Positions 51,927 through 61,593 of a DNA stretch of 64,000 nt are shown here, one piece after another. Within the stretch, counting starts at the first letter, position 1. Each line of letters opens with the position of its first letter. Both the position numbers and the translations under genes were made by a program. The stretch spans positions 496,001-560,000 of the forward strand of contig JADJWF010000001.1 in NCBI GenBank assembly GCA_016716505.1, written 5' to 3'. Origin of the DNA: Verrucomicrobiota bacterium. Its GTDB lineage: Bacteria; Verrucomicrobiota; Verrucomicrobiia; Limisphaerales; J093. The notes under the pieces were generated by a model. It had not been told where the DNA came from and did no database searches. It saw nothing but the letters and a program-made list of their open reading frames with translations.

Positions 51927-53141
51927 ATGCGTTTTGCCCTGCTGACCCACGAGCCGTTTTATCCGCCCTCTGGTGGCGGCTCGGCGGAGGCGTTGTACTT
52001 GGCGCGCGAGTTTGTCCGGCGGGGGCACGAACTCCATGTCTTCAGCCCGCCGGCGGCCGATTCGGCCGCGGTGGAGCGCGACTTCGGTGTGCGATTGCAT
52101 GGGTTCACGCGCTGGGAGATGGGCCGCTACACGCGCTGGCGCAACCTCAAGTACCTGCTCTTCCCGGCGTTTCTGGCGCGAATGGTGGCCGAGGCGGCGA
52201 AGCGCGTGCCGTTCGACGCCATCCTGGCCCAACATGCGATTGCGTCGGTCGCCGCGGGTCGCCTCAAGCGCCGGCTGGGCGTGCCGGTGGTGATGAACTT
52301 CCTGGACCATCTCACGGCGTTCATGGAGACATGGCCCGCCTGGCTGATGCCGCCGCCCGTGCTCGCGGCCCTCAAGCGGTACGAACTCTCGCTACCCGCG
52401 CGCTGCGACGCCGACGGTGTGCTCGCCGTTTCCGACCCGCTGATGGATCGGTTGGTCGCGGCGGGTTATCCGCGCGAGCGCATTCGGCCGATCTACTACG
52501 GCTATGACGCGGAACTGTTCCGCTTTGACGAGTCGCTGGCCCGGGCGCGGCCCGATTCGCCCCCGGTGGTGGTGATGCACGGCTCGTTCGACCATCATCA
52601 TCTGGGGCCGAATGCGCTGGGGGCGATGATCCGCGTTGAGAGCGAGCGGCCCGACAGCGTGTTTCGTTTCGTCGGCCGGCAAACGCCGGCGCTGAGCCGT
52701 TTGCTGGCCCGCTTGAAAGCACGCGGCAGCCGGTTGCGCGTCGAATGTTCCGGCTTCGTTCCGTATCGTGACGTGGCCGGGCGGTTGACGAGCGCGACGG
52801 TGGGGATGGTGCCCTACGAGGAATCCACGGGCGTTCATTGCGCGTTTGTGGCGAAGGCGGTCGAGTACCTCGGCCTGGGGCTGCCGCAGGTCTGCACGAG
52901 ACTTGAAGGGCTGCGCTGCCACTTCGCGGAGGAGCCGGCAATCCGGTTCACCGACTTCAGCGGAGACGCATTGGGGGCGGCGATTCTGGAATGGCTCAAG
53001 GTGCCGCGGGAACAACGGTTGACCTGGGGGCGTTCTGCCAGCGATCGCGTCCGCCGCGAATTGGATTGGCCGATCATCGCCCGGCGGGCGGTGGATTTGG
53101 TGGAAGAAGTCGCCGCGCGGCACCAGACTGCCCGCCGCTGA
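51927..53141 (+). CDS. GT4-type glycosyltransferase (GT-B fold)
   Basis: A 404-residue enzyme. The N-terminal domain begins RFALLTHEPFYPPSGGGSAE, the typical nucleotide-sugar transferase start with the Gly-rich loop, and continues LAREFVRRGHELHVFSPPAA. The C-terminal Rossmann domain has VVVMHGSFDHHHLGPNALGA and VGMVPYEESTGVHCAFVAKA, where the E-x7-E-type donor-binding region is partly conserved. It is directly followed by a flippase gene, so it probably builds a lipid-linked oligosaccharide or exopolysaccharide unit. Confidence 0.85.
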   Translation: MRFALLTHEPFYPPSGGGSAEALYLAREFVRRGHELHVFSPPAADSAAVERDFGVRLHGFTRWEMGRYTRWRNLKYLLFPAFLARMVAEAAKRVPFDAILAQHAIASVAAGRLKRRLGVPVVMNFLDHLTAFMETWPAWLMPPPVLAALKRYELSLPARCDADGVLAVSDPLMDRLVAAGYPRERIRPIYYGYDAELFRFDESLARARPDSPPVVVMHGSFDHHHLGPNALGAMIRVESERPDSVFRFVGRQTPALSRLLARLKARGSRLRVECSGFVPYRDVAGRLTSATVGMVPYEESTGVHCAFVAKAVEYLGLGLPQVCTRLEGLRCHFAEEPAIRFTDFSGDALGAAILEWLKVPREQRLTWGRSASDRVRRELDWPIIARRAVDLVEEVAARHQTARR

Positions 53142-53149
53142 TCGCGCTC

Positions 53150-54442
53150 ATGCTGCACGCCGCCCATCATCGCCTGCAATTCTTCCGCCAGAGCGGCTGG
53201 ATGCTCCTCGCCACCACGCTGGGGGGAATCTGCATGTGGGCGGTTCACATCCCGGCCCAGCGGTTCATGCCGAAGCCCGAGTACGGCGTGTTCGTGACGA
53301 TGTTGCAGGTAATGAACCTCATGCTCATCCCGGCGATCGGGCTGCAGACCGTTTTCGCGCAGCAGACCGCTGCGGCCACCACAGATCGTTGCCGGCACCA
53401 ACTCGCCTTCACCGTGCGGCGATTGCTGTTCGCCGTGTTGATGCTGTGGCTGGCGGCGGCGGCGGGCGCGTGGGTATTCCGCGCGGAACTGCTGACGAAA
53501 TGGAAAATCGCCAATCCCGCGACGCTCTGGCTGACGCTGGGCGTGGGCCTGGCGATGCTGTGGTGGCCGATCTTTCAGGGCGTGCTGCAGGGGCGGCAGA
53601 ACTTTCTCTGGCTTGGCTCGTTGCAGATGGTCAATGGCGTCGTGCGGCTGGCGGGCGTGGCGTTGATCGTCGCCCTGTTGGGCGGCTGGGCGGCGGGTGC
53701 CATGGTGGCGGTATTCATCGGCTTTTGGGTGTCGGTGGCGGTCGCTGCGTGGCCAACGCGAGACCTTTGCTTCGGCCGGGGCGAACCGCTGGCGTGGAGC
53801 GACTGGCTCCGCCGCGTGATCCCGCTGACGCTGGGATTGGGGGCCAGCCAGTTCATGATGGCGGCGGACCAGATCGTGGTGCAGCGGGTCTTCAGCGACG
53901 AGGTGACCGGTGTGTACAGCGCGGCCGGCATCATCGGGCGGGCGCTCGTGTTTTTCACCGGCCCGCTCATGGCGGTGATGTTTCCGAAGATCGTCGCCAG
54001 CGCGGCGCGCGATCAACGCACGGATGTCCTGGGCCAGGCGCTGGGCGCGACGGCGTTGCTGGGGCTGCTGGCGGCGATGGCCTGCACGCTACTGCCCGAA
54101 CTGCCGCTGCGGATCATCTCAGGCACCACCTATCTGGAGAGTGCGCCCCTGGTGCCGTGGTTCGCGTGGTGCATGTTGCCCCTCACACTGAGCAATGTGC
54201 TCATCGGCAGCCTGCTCGCGCGCCAGCGCTACGAAGCCGTCCCGTGGCTGGTCCTGATCGCGGTCCTTTACGGCGCCGCCCTGACGTGGCGGGCGGATCT
54301 GGTCCGCACGGCGGAGCCGGCGGTGGCCTTCAAGCACGTGGTGCAAACGCTTGGGCTGTTCAGCACGGTGCTGCTGGCGGTGGCGGCGTGGTTTGCCTGG
54401 CGTCGGAAGCGGAGCGGGCCGGGCACCGTCGCGGAAGCCTGA
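53150..54442 (+). CDS. Oligosaccharide flippase (Wzx/MATE-like MOP superfamily)
   Basis: A 430-residue protein with about 12 hydrophobic helices. It begins HRLQFFRQSGWMLLATTLGG and contains MPKPEYGVFVTMLQVMNLML, the 'P-x-E-Y-G' block after TM2 common in polysaccharide exporters. The second half has ASQFMMAADQIVVQRVFSDE. It is predicted to flip lipid-linked sugars across the inner membrane. The start at 53150 lies 8 bases after the GT4 stop, so the two genes are co-transcribed and probably work in one surface-glycan pathway. Confidence 0.88.
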   Translation: MLHAAHHRLQFFRQSGWMLLATTLGGICMWAVHIPAQRFMPKPEYGVFVTMLQVMNLMLIPAIGLQTVFAQQTAAATTDRCRHQLAFTVRRLLFAVLMLWLAAAAGAWVFRAELLTKWKIANPATLWLTLGVGLAMLWWPIFQGVLQGRQNFLWLGSLQMVNGVVRLAGVALIVALLGGWAAGAMVAVFIGFWVSVAVAAWPTRDLCFGRGEPLAWSDWLRRVIPLTLGLGASQFMMAADQIVVQRVFSDEVTGVYSAAGIIGRALVFFTGPLMAVMFPKIVASAARDQRTDVLGQALGATALLGLLAAMACTLLPELPLRIISGTTYLESAPLVPWFAWCMLPLTLSNVLIGSLLARQRYEAVPWLVLIAVLYGAALTWRADLVRTAEPAVAFKHVVQTLGLFSTVLLAVAAWFAWRRKRSGPGTVAEA

Positions 54443-54571
54443 GACCGGGAGCCTGGGGCGGGTGACGAAGTCCGGCCGCGCCGCAGCAAGGCAACGGGCG
54501 AGGCACCGGTCGCAACTTGCGTGAGGGTGCCGGGTTGCCCGTCACCTGTTCGCCGCGGCCGTTCCTGGCCC

Positions 54572-57500
54572 TCAGGGCCCGGAAAACCACTCGGCCTGCA
54601 GGCGCACGAAGCCGCTTTGCCCGCCGAAGTTGAAATAGCGGAAGGTGCCGGTGCGGGTGCCGTCGCCGTTGCTCTGCCAGGTGCCGGCGTCGAAGGTGGG
54701 CCGGCTCCAGAGGGCGTCCTCGGCGAACTCCGCCCACACGACCGCCCCGGCGTCCTCGCGCACGGTCACGCGCACCTGCCACTCGCCCCATTCGTTCAGA
54801 GTTGTTTCCGGCAGCGCGGGACGGTCCGACCGGGCGGGGTCGGTGCGCCAGAGGAATTCGACCCAGTTCGGCAGGTTGTCGCCGTCGGCATCGGCCGTGG
54901 GGGCGCGGAGGGCCGGCGGCTGACTGCCCAGGGCTTGTTCCGCCCAAGCGGTGAAGCCGGAGGCGGCCCCGTCCAGGTCGGCGATGGTGACCAGCAGCGA
55001 GCTTCCCTGGCCAGGCCCCATGCCGCCATGCAGGTTGAGCACCACCAGTTCCGCGCCTTCTGCACGGCCATCCACCAGGGCGGTAAAAGTCACGGTGGCC
55101 TCGGTCTGGCCGTCTTCAAAGCGCGGGAATCCCGGCGCAATCGTCCAGTCTTGTTCCTCGGCTGCCGTGCCGCTCGTGGGGAAGAGGAAGACCTCGAGCA
55201 CGCCGTCCGTGCCGCCCTCACGCCGCAGGGTCAGGGTGCGGCTTTGGCCTTCGCGGAGCTGCAAGGTGCGGTCAGCAAAGACCACGCTGCCGGGGCGCGT
55301 GTCGTCGTCCCCGATTTGGAGCGTGGCGAAGACGCGGAACGGGTCTGAATCGTCCAGGGCCGCCCCCTGCGGGTTGAGCAGGCGGAAGACCACATTTTCC
55401 GGCGTGGTGCCCTCCTTGAGGGAGTCGTTGACGATCGTGATGGTGAAACTGCGGTTGGTCTGGCCCGGGGCGAACACCAAGGTGCCGGACAACGGGCCGG
55501 TGAAGTCGGCGTTCGGCGTGGCCGTGCTGCGCTCCGGATCGAACTGGAAGTCCACCCGCACTTCCTGCGCAGAGGGCCGGGTCAGGATCACATTGAAAGT
55601 GACCTCGGCGGTCGTGCCCTCCTGCCCGTACAGCCAGATCTGTTCCCAGGTCAGTTTGGCGCCCCCAGCGATGCTGACCTGCACGACGGAAGGCTCCCCC
55701 AGCGCCGCTCCGCCCTCGACGCCGAGCAGGTGGACGTAGAAAAACTCGTCCTGCTGTTCGGCCTCCGCGTCAGTCAGTAGCGGGATCGAAATGACCTTTT
55801 GGGCCTCGCCGGGGGCGAAGGTCAGCAGGCCGCCGCCGGGGGTGAAGTCCTGCTCGGGCGTGGCCGTCCCGTTCCAACGCCACGTACTCCAGGTGACAAA
55901 GGCCGGCAGGTCCAGCCCGCCCTCGCGGATGACTTGCAGCGCCACCGTCTCACCCTCGAGGCCGCTGGCGGTCCCGGTGGCGAAACGCACCACGCCCGGG
56001 TTGGCCGGGACGGCCATCGTGCGTAACGCCACGGTTGAAGAAGTCGGCGACTCTCCGCCGCCCGCCAACCGCGCGCGGACGCGCCATTGCCGCAACTCGC
56101 CCGAAGCGGGAGAAGCATCCGTCCAAGCCGCCACTTCTGGACCAACTTCAGCGGCAGTTTGCCAGGCACCGCCGGCCCAGCGCTCGACGCGATAGCCGGC
56201 CAGCGCGCGCGTCGTCCAGGGATTCCACCGCAGCAGGGCCGTGCCGTCGGGGTTCGGACTGGCGGTCAGCCCAACCACCCTGGGTAACGGCAGCGGCAGG
56301 TCCAGCGGGCCCACCACCACCGATGGGCCGGTCCCGCCGTCCACGTTGACGGCCGTGACCCGGAACCAGCGGCGCGTCTCGTCGAAGGGATTCGGAATCG
56401 GCCAGGGAGTGCGACTGGTCAGTTCGCCGTTGAGCACATCGGTGAAAGGACCGTCCGCCGTGGGGCCCGCCTCGATACGCCACAGGGTGAAACTCAGCGT
56501 GGGGTCCTCGATGGCCAGGGCCAGGCCGGCCCCGTTGTCCAGCAATTCAGGCACGACACTGACAGCGCGCGGTGTTGCGGGAGCCGGACCGGGGAACGCA
56601 ACGTTCACGCCCGCGCCGGCTGAACCTTCGCGGCCGTCGGCATCCAGCCCCGCCACCTCATACACCGCGCCGGCCACCGGCGCTGGGTCCACGAAGTTCG
56701 GCTCGCGCAGGGGTGTGGAGCCGCTGACCAGTTGCCGCGCGCCGCCCGGCGCAGTGCGATAGACCCGGAAGCCGCCCCGCGCCCAGGCCAGCGCTGCGTC
56801 GTCCCAGCGCAAGGCCACGCGTTGCGCGCCGGCCGCGGCGCGGACTCCCTGCGGCGCGGGCAGGTGCGAGGTCACCTGAAACGTCACGCTGGTGCGCACG
56901 ATGCCGCCGCCGCTCAGCGCCAGTTCCACATCCCATTGATGCGCTCCGGGAGCCAGCACCATGCCCGGTGGCAGGGTGAGGAGGTAGCGATTTTCTTCGC
57001 GCGGAGGGGTTCGCAGCAGCACGCCATCCACGCGGGAGATCAGGCCGCCGGGCAGCACTTCGTTACCGCCAAACTCGGTGATCCGGACCTCGAGATCCGG
57101 CCGAGGCGGCAGGTCGGTCGCGCCCTCCGAAGGGTTCAGGTTAACCAAGGGGGCGAAGCCGCTCACTGGCGCCTGGCCCAAAGCCGAGACGGCGCCTCCC
57201 GGAACGTCCAGCCGCGCTACACTCATGGCGCCGCGGGGCAACACCGCGCCGGTGGCGGGTCCCTGAACGCGCAGGGCGCCGCCGCGGTTGTAAACCCGCG
57301 CGGTGCCATCGCTGAAGAAGTTCACCTCGCTCGCCACCCAAGGGGCGTCAGTCGGCGAGGGATTGCCCGCGTGCAGGCCGGCAGCGGCAGTTCCCGGCCC
57401 TCGGAGCTGGCGCGGCTCGTAAGCCGATTCGACGTAGTCGGCAAGCCAGTTCTCGAGCGCTCCGCCGGGCGTGGTGGCCACCCAGCCCACGGGGTCGGGC

Positions 57501-58792
57501 ATACCGAGGAAGCCGTCCACGGCGTTGCCCAGCGCCTTGTAAATGAGCATCCGGCCGTAGCGACGGGGATCGGAGCGAATATCCTGGACCGCGTTTTGCA
57601 GCGTCACTTGCAGGACGGAGGTGCGGTGGTCGAAACTGCCCTGGCCGACCACGGCGCGGAGGCCGCCGGGTCCGGAGGCCTGCAGGGCAAGCTGTTGGCC
57701 GTTACAAAACCTGACGGTGAGGTAAGGACCGGACCAGATCAACTCGTCGCCCACCTGGACCACGTCGCCGGGTTTGAGGAGGTCGCCGTCAACGATGCGA
57801 CGGGGTTCCATGATCGCGCCGGCGCGACCGACCAACGTGGCACCATTCGCTGAAACCACGAGGGCATAGGGAATCCGGATATCCATCTCCCGCTCCGCCG
57901 TGGCACGGTCTTTCACCGCTTTGAGCTTCACGCGGCCATGCACCAGACCCGCAGCATCCGGCTCGGAAGACGTGGGGGCCCAGACTACGGCCATCGCCCG
58001 ACTGATGTCGTCCGTGGTCAACCAGCCGGAACTGCTCTGAACCCCCTCGAGCGGCTCGGCTTTCACTTGGGCGCCCGGCAGCAGGTCGGCGCGGTAATCC
58101 ACCCAGCGGAGTCCGGCGGTGTTAGTTAGGATGTAAGGCACCTGGGCATACGCGTAGATCGGCAGCAAACCGCCGCTGGCCCCGCTGGCGGTGACGGTTA
58201 TTGGACGTGCGATATACAGATCAGCCGAGAAGCCGGCGGTCGGCGTCCACAGCGGGTCGGTGGTGTGCAGTACGGCGCGGCCTTGAAGGGAAATGATGCG
58301 CGCGGCCAGTTCCCGGTTGGTGCTGAGGTCCACCACGGCCGTGGCCACCCCGCCGGCCACGGACCAGGTCACCCCGGTTTGCTCGTGGATTTCCAACGTC
58401 AGGCTCACGGGTTGGACCCCCTCCGGGAGATCGCCGGTGAAGTTCGCATACACCGACACTTCGACCTGTTTGGGTGCGGTGTAGAGGATGACCTGGTGCT
58501 TGGTCGTGTCGTCCCCGGTGGTTCCCTCTTGAACGAACCGGACGTCCTGCCCTTCGACCCGCGTCTCCACGCTCCAGCCCGGGTGCGCCCATTCCGGCAG
58601 CCCCAGCACATGCGTGTCGCCGAGGGCTGTTGCGGGTGCCCACGTCACAAGCAACCCGAGCGCGAGCAGGGAGAGGGGAGTAATCGGTCTTCCGGCTTTC
58701 AGCCTGCGTGAAGGAGAAGGCCCGCTGAACAGGGGCGCCACGGAGTTCGTGGCTACGGAGTCTGGATCAAGAACTTTCGGATTGAGATTCAT
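54572..58792 (-). CDS. Giant secreted Calx-beta/fibronectin-type protein
   Basis: About 1406 residues from the ATG at 58792, with an alternative ATG at 58858. A late hydrophobic segment (PLSLLALGLLVTWAPATALG) acts as signal peptide after a long N-region. The N-terminal 500 residues include a FecR-like stretch (GDLLKPGDVVQVGDELIWSG and following). The middle has fibronectin-type-III-like domains (GVRAAAGAQRVALRWDDAAL, VVGLTASPNPDGTALLRWNP). At least three Calx-beta domains follow, seen as ATPEQDFTPGGGLLTFAPGE, ATPNADFTGPLSGTLVFAPG and TAAEEQDWTIAPGFPRF. A calcium-loop linker (DADGDNLPNWVEFLWRTDPA) and a terminal module close the protein. Likely a surface-exposed structural or adhesive protein, calcium-dependent by family. 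Confidence 0.85.
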   Translation of the reverse strand: MNLNPKVLDPDSVATNSVAPLFSGPSPSRRLKAGRPITPLSLLALGLLVTWAPATALGDTHVLGLPEWAHPGWSVETRVEGQDVRFVQEGTTGDDTTKHQVILYTAPKQVEVSVYANFTGDLPEGVQPVSLTLEIHEQTGVTWSVAGGVATAVVDLSTNRELAARIISLQGRAVLHTTDPLWTPTAGFSADLYIARPITVTASGASGGLLPIYAYAQVPYILTNTAGLRWVDYRADLLPGAQVKAEPLEGVQSSSGWLTTDDISRAMAVVWAPTSSEPDAAGLVHGRVKLKAVKDRATAEREMDIRIPYALVVSANGATLVGRAGAIMEPRRIVDGDLLKPGDVVQVGDELIWSGPYLTVRFCNGQQLALQASGPGGLRAVVGQGSFDHRTSVLQVTLQNAVQDIRSDPRRYGRMLIYKALGNAVDGFLGMPDPVGWVATTPGGALENWLADYVESAYEPRQLRGPGTAAAGLHAGNPSPTDAPWVASEVNFFSDGTARVYNRGGALRVQGPATGAVLPRGAMSVARLDVPGGAVSALGQAPVSGFAPLVNLNPSEGATDLPPRPDLEVRITEFGGNEVLPGGLISRVDGVLLRTPPREENRYLLTLPPGMVLAPGAHQWDVELALSGGGIVRTSVTFQVTSHLPAPQGVRAAAGAQRVALRWDDAALAWARGGFRVYRTAPGGARQLVSGSTPLREPNFVDPAPVAGAVYEVAGLDADGREGSAGAGVNVAFPGPAPATPRAVSVVPELLDNGAGLALAIEDPTLSFTLWRIEAGPTADGPFTDVLNGELTSRTPWPIPNPFDETRRWFRVTAVNVDGGTGPSVVVGPLDLPLPLPRVVGLTASPNPDGTALLRWNPWTTRALAGYRVERWAGGAWQTAAEVGPEVAAWTDASPASGELRQWRVRARLAGGGESPTSSTVALRTMAVPANPGVVRFATGTASGLEGETVALQVIREGGLDLPAFVTWSTWRWNGTATPEQDFTPGGGLLTFAPGEAQKVISIPLLTDAEAEQQDEFFYVHLLGVEGGAALGEPSVVQVSIAGGAKLTWEQIWLYGQEGTTAEVTFNVILTRPSAQEVRVDFQFDPERSTATPNADFTGPLSGTLVFAPGQTNRSFTITIVNDSLKEGTTPENVVFRLLNPQGAALDDSDPFRVFATLQIGDDDTRPGSVVFADRTLQLREGQSRTLTLRREGGTDGVLEVFLFPTSGTAAEEQDWTIAPGFPRFEDGQTEATVTFTALVDGRAEGAELVVLNLHGGMGPGQGSSLLVTIADLDGAASGFTAWAEQALGSQPPALRAPTADADGDNLPNWVEFLWRTDPARSDRPALPETTLNEWGEWQVRVTVREDAGAVVWAEFAEDALWSRPTFDAGTWQSNGDGTRTGTFRYFNFGGQSGFVRLQAEWFSGP

Positions 58793-59781
58793 AGAACAAC
58801 GGTCGGTCGCGTCCAGGGCGATCTGGGAGGAAATTTGATTCGTGTGGGACCGGGCCACTAACCGTCTTTTGCCAATCGTTTTCCATTTCTTGCCGCAGCC
58901 AACCGGAGGCGTGGGAAGGAATCAGTGCGACGGACGAGTGGACAGGTTGCCGGTCACCGCACAGGGGCGGCGCTGACCGCGGATGCCGGCAGGGACGAGC
59001 CGTTGGCCAGGGCGGCGCGCGGAACAACGCGGGGCGAGCGGGGTTGGTCGGCTGAACCTTCGGGTTGAAACTTCTGCACGATGATTGGGGACCGGGCGGG
59101 CCGTGTGCCCGCTCGCGCCGTTTCGGGCGAACCGGATGCCGTAGCGGCCGCGGCGCGCGCGCTTGCCTTCGAGCTCGCTTGGGGTCCTGCGAAACGAGCC
59201 ACTCCCCGTGTTTAGCCGGGGCGCCCCCCAGTTCAATGGGCCAATCAAAAAATTCGATTTCCCCTGCCCCGACGACGAGAGCAATTAGGGAAGCATGGAG
59301 ACCAATGACGTCCCGCCCCTCGCAGCTCCGACGAGCGTTCCCGGTCTTCACTCGCGCGCGCTCCGGGTTGTCGGAGGAACGGGCCGTAACTCGCGGCCGA
59401 CGACGCCGGTGACCACCAGGTTCGCCCCGGCTCGCGAGCAGCGTGACCCCGGCGGGCACACACGTTCCTCGAGCTTACCCCATTCCCGTAGAGCAATTTC
59501 TTCACGGTGTCTTGGTCTGCGTCCGCCGATGCCGGCGCCAGGACGGGGTGTTCCGATGAATTCGTCGGAGCCTTCTTCGCGAAGCGGCAATGCCTTTATC
59601 GCCCGGGCCGACGAGCCCGTGGACATGTCCGCGGAAGCACCGTCGTCCCGGTGCGGCCACCCAAGACATACCTCCTTTCCCCGTGCTGACGCACGGGGTT
59701 GCCGCAACCGTTCCGGAGGCGGGGGGCGGACCGGCAGCAAACGCAAACCCGCCTCGAAGAAATCAACCCCGACTTAACATC
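58793..59781. other. Long divergent intergenic region with a hairpin
   Basis: Nearly 1 kb without a supported gene, between divergent secreted-protein genes. The short frames on both strands are Arg/Pro/Ser-rich and look non-coding. A perfect 8-bp hairpin, CCCCGTGC-TGAC-GCACGGGG (59679-59698), lies about 85 bases before the metallophosphoesterase start, in its probable leader. No riboswitch class could be recognised. Confidence 0.4.
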
Positions 59782-61314
59782 ATGAAGAAAAGCATCGCCA
59801 CCGGCATTGGCACGCTGGTCCTGGCAACGGGCGTTTGGGCGCAGCCGCCGCTGGTAGCGCGCCTGAACCCCAGCGGACAACTCGAATGGAATGACCTTTC
59901 CTCCGAGTTCATCCGGGTAACTTCCTACACCATCGAATCGTCCGCGGAGCTCGGCAGCCCGGCGGGTTCTTGGACGACGCTGGCAGTGATTCCGGGAACA
60001 GAAACCCGGTACGCAGTCATGGCGCCGGCAGGTCCGGCCCGGCAGTTCTATCGCCTGCGTGCTCAGTTGGCGGGGCGTTTCCCGAATCTCCGCCTCGCGA
60101 CGTTCAGCGACATCCACTACTTCGCTCCCGATCTGTTGATCAAGGACGGGGCCGCTTTTCAGAGCTATCTGGCGGCTGATCGCAAGATGCTCCTTCAGAG
60201 CGGTGCGATCCTGGATCAAATGGTGGATGAACTGATCCAGGCCCAACCGCACATCGTGATCGTCCCGGGCGACCTCACCAAGGACGGCGAACGGGTCTGT
60301 CATCAGGCAGTGACGACCAAGCTCCAGCGGCTCAAAGCCGCGGGCGCGAAGGTGTACGTGTTGCCCGGCAACCACGACATCAGCAACCCGCACAGCCTCG
60401 CTTACGATGGCGATGCCACGATACCGGTGGCCTCCATCACGTCCGCCGAGTTCGCGACGCTTTACGCCGAGTTCGGTTACGGCGAGGCGCTGAGCCGCGA
60501 CCCGAATTCGCTTTCGTACGTGGCGGAGCCGGAGCCTGGCCTGTGGATTCTGGCAATGGACGCCACCCATCCCGAACGCAACACCGAAGGCGCGCCCTTC
60601 ACTGGAGGATACTTCGACGCGCCGCGTCTTGATTGGATCGCCGGCCGTCTCGCGGAGGCCCGGAGCCGGGGCAAGTTCGTCATCGGCGTGATGCACCACG
60701 GCCTGCGAGAGCATTATGTCGGTCAGAAAGCCTTGTTTCCGGAGTACGTTCTGGATGACTACGAGGCCGTGTCCGGGTGGTTGGCCAGCCAGGGCGTGAA
60801 ACTGGTGTTCTCCGGCCATTACCATGCGCAGGACGTTGTCAAAGCCTCCTTTGCTGGCTCCACGCTGTACGACATCGAAACCGGGTCGGTGGTGACGTAC
60901 CCGTGCCCCTACCGGCTCCTGACGCTGGCGACCGATGGCACGCTCAGCATCGCCAGCCACACCATTGCGAACATCAACTACGACCTGGGCGGCGTCCCGT
61001 TCCCGGCCTATGCCGCCGAGTTTCTGCAAAGCGGTTTGGTCGAAATCGCCACGTACATGCTGATGATGCCACCCTACGGCCTGCCGCAGCAGTCGGCGCA
61101 ATTCCTCGCGCCCGCCATGGCCGAGGCTTTCATGTCTCACTATCAGGGAGACGAGGGCTCGCGCCCGGTTTCGCCCGCGACCCAGGGCACCATCGAGTAT
61201 CTCCTCAGCCAACCCGATCCAATGTCGCAGATGATGGCCTACGCGCTCCTGGCGGTCCTGAGCGATCCGCCGCCGGCGGACAACAACCTCGTCATAAATC
61301 TTCTGGGCAATTGA
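59782..61314 (+). CDS. Secreted calcineurin-like metallophosphoesterase
   Basis: A 510-residue exported phosphoesterase. The ATG at 59782 opens the signal peptide (KKSIATGIGTLVLATGVWAQ); the frame is open far upstream, but that part is leader. Residues 25-95 are a small beta module ending RQFYRLRA. The catalytic domain has the full two-metal set: FSDIHYF (Asp110, His112), VPGDLTKDGE near 162-170, GNHD at 196-199, VMHHGL, and SGHYHAQD. Substrates of such secreted enzymes range from phosphomonoesters to nucleotides and phospholipids. A helical C-terminal region after about 400 is of unknown role. Confidence 0.9.
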   Translation: MKKSIATGIGTLVLATGVWAQPPLVARLNPSGQLEWNDLSSEFIRVTSYTIESSAELGSPAGSWTTLAVIPGTETRYAVMAPAGPARQFYRLRAQLAGRFPNLRLATFSDIHYFAPDLLIKDGAAFQSYLAADRKMLLQSGAILDQMVDELIQAQPHIVIVPGDLTKDGERVCHQAVTTKLQRLKAAGAKVYVLPGNHDISNPHSLAYDGDATIPVASITSAEFATLYAEFGYGEALSRDPNSLSYVAEPEPGLWILAMDATHPERNTEGAPFTGGYFDAPRLDWIAGRLAEARSRGKFVIGVMHHGLREHYVGQKALFPEYVLDDYEAVSGWLASQGVKLVFSGHYHAQDVVKASFAGSTLYDIETGSVVTYPCPYRLLTLATDGTLSIASHTIANINYDLGGVPFPAYAAEFLQSGLVEIATYMLMMPPYGLPQQSAQFLAPAMAEAFMSHYQGDEGSRPVSPATQGTIEYLLSQPDPMSQMMAYALLAVLSDPPPADNNLVINLLGN

Positions 61315-61593
61315 CACGCGTGGCGGTCAGCCGCCAAGGACTGACTCTGGGGGCCGTCGCCCTTCGCCGGGCTGGGCGACTTGGGTTCCCGGAGGTGTGT
61401 GGTAACGCGGCCAGGCGTGGTGGCAGCGGGGGGCCTGGCCGCACGGATGTTCCGCCGAGGAAGGGCGTGTCCCTCTGGCCCGTTCGCACCGTGGTCTTGG
61501 GCGTTGCGATGACGTGAAAAGGGCTGGCTCGCCGCCCGGGCGTTTTACGTCGCTTTGCGCGGGGTTTTGTGTCTCTCTTGTGGCCGGCAAGCT

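Noticed and set aside
59295..59777. A 160-codon plus-strand frame before the metallophosphoesterase
   Set aside because: Ser/Arg/Pro-rich random-looking translation with no domain; overlapping frames on both strands are equally open.
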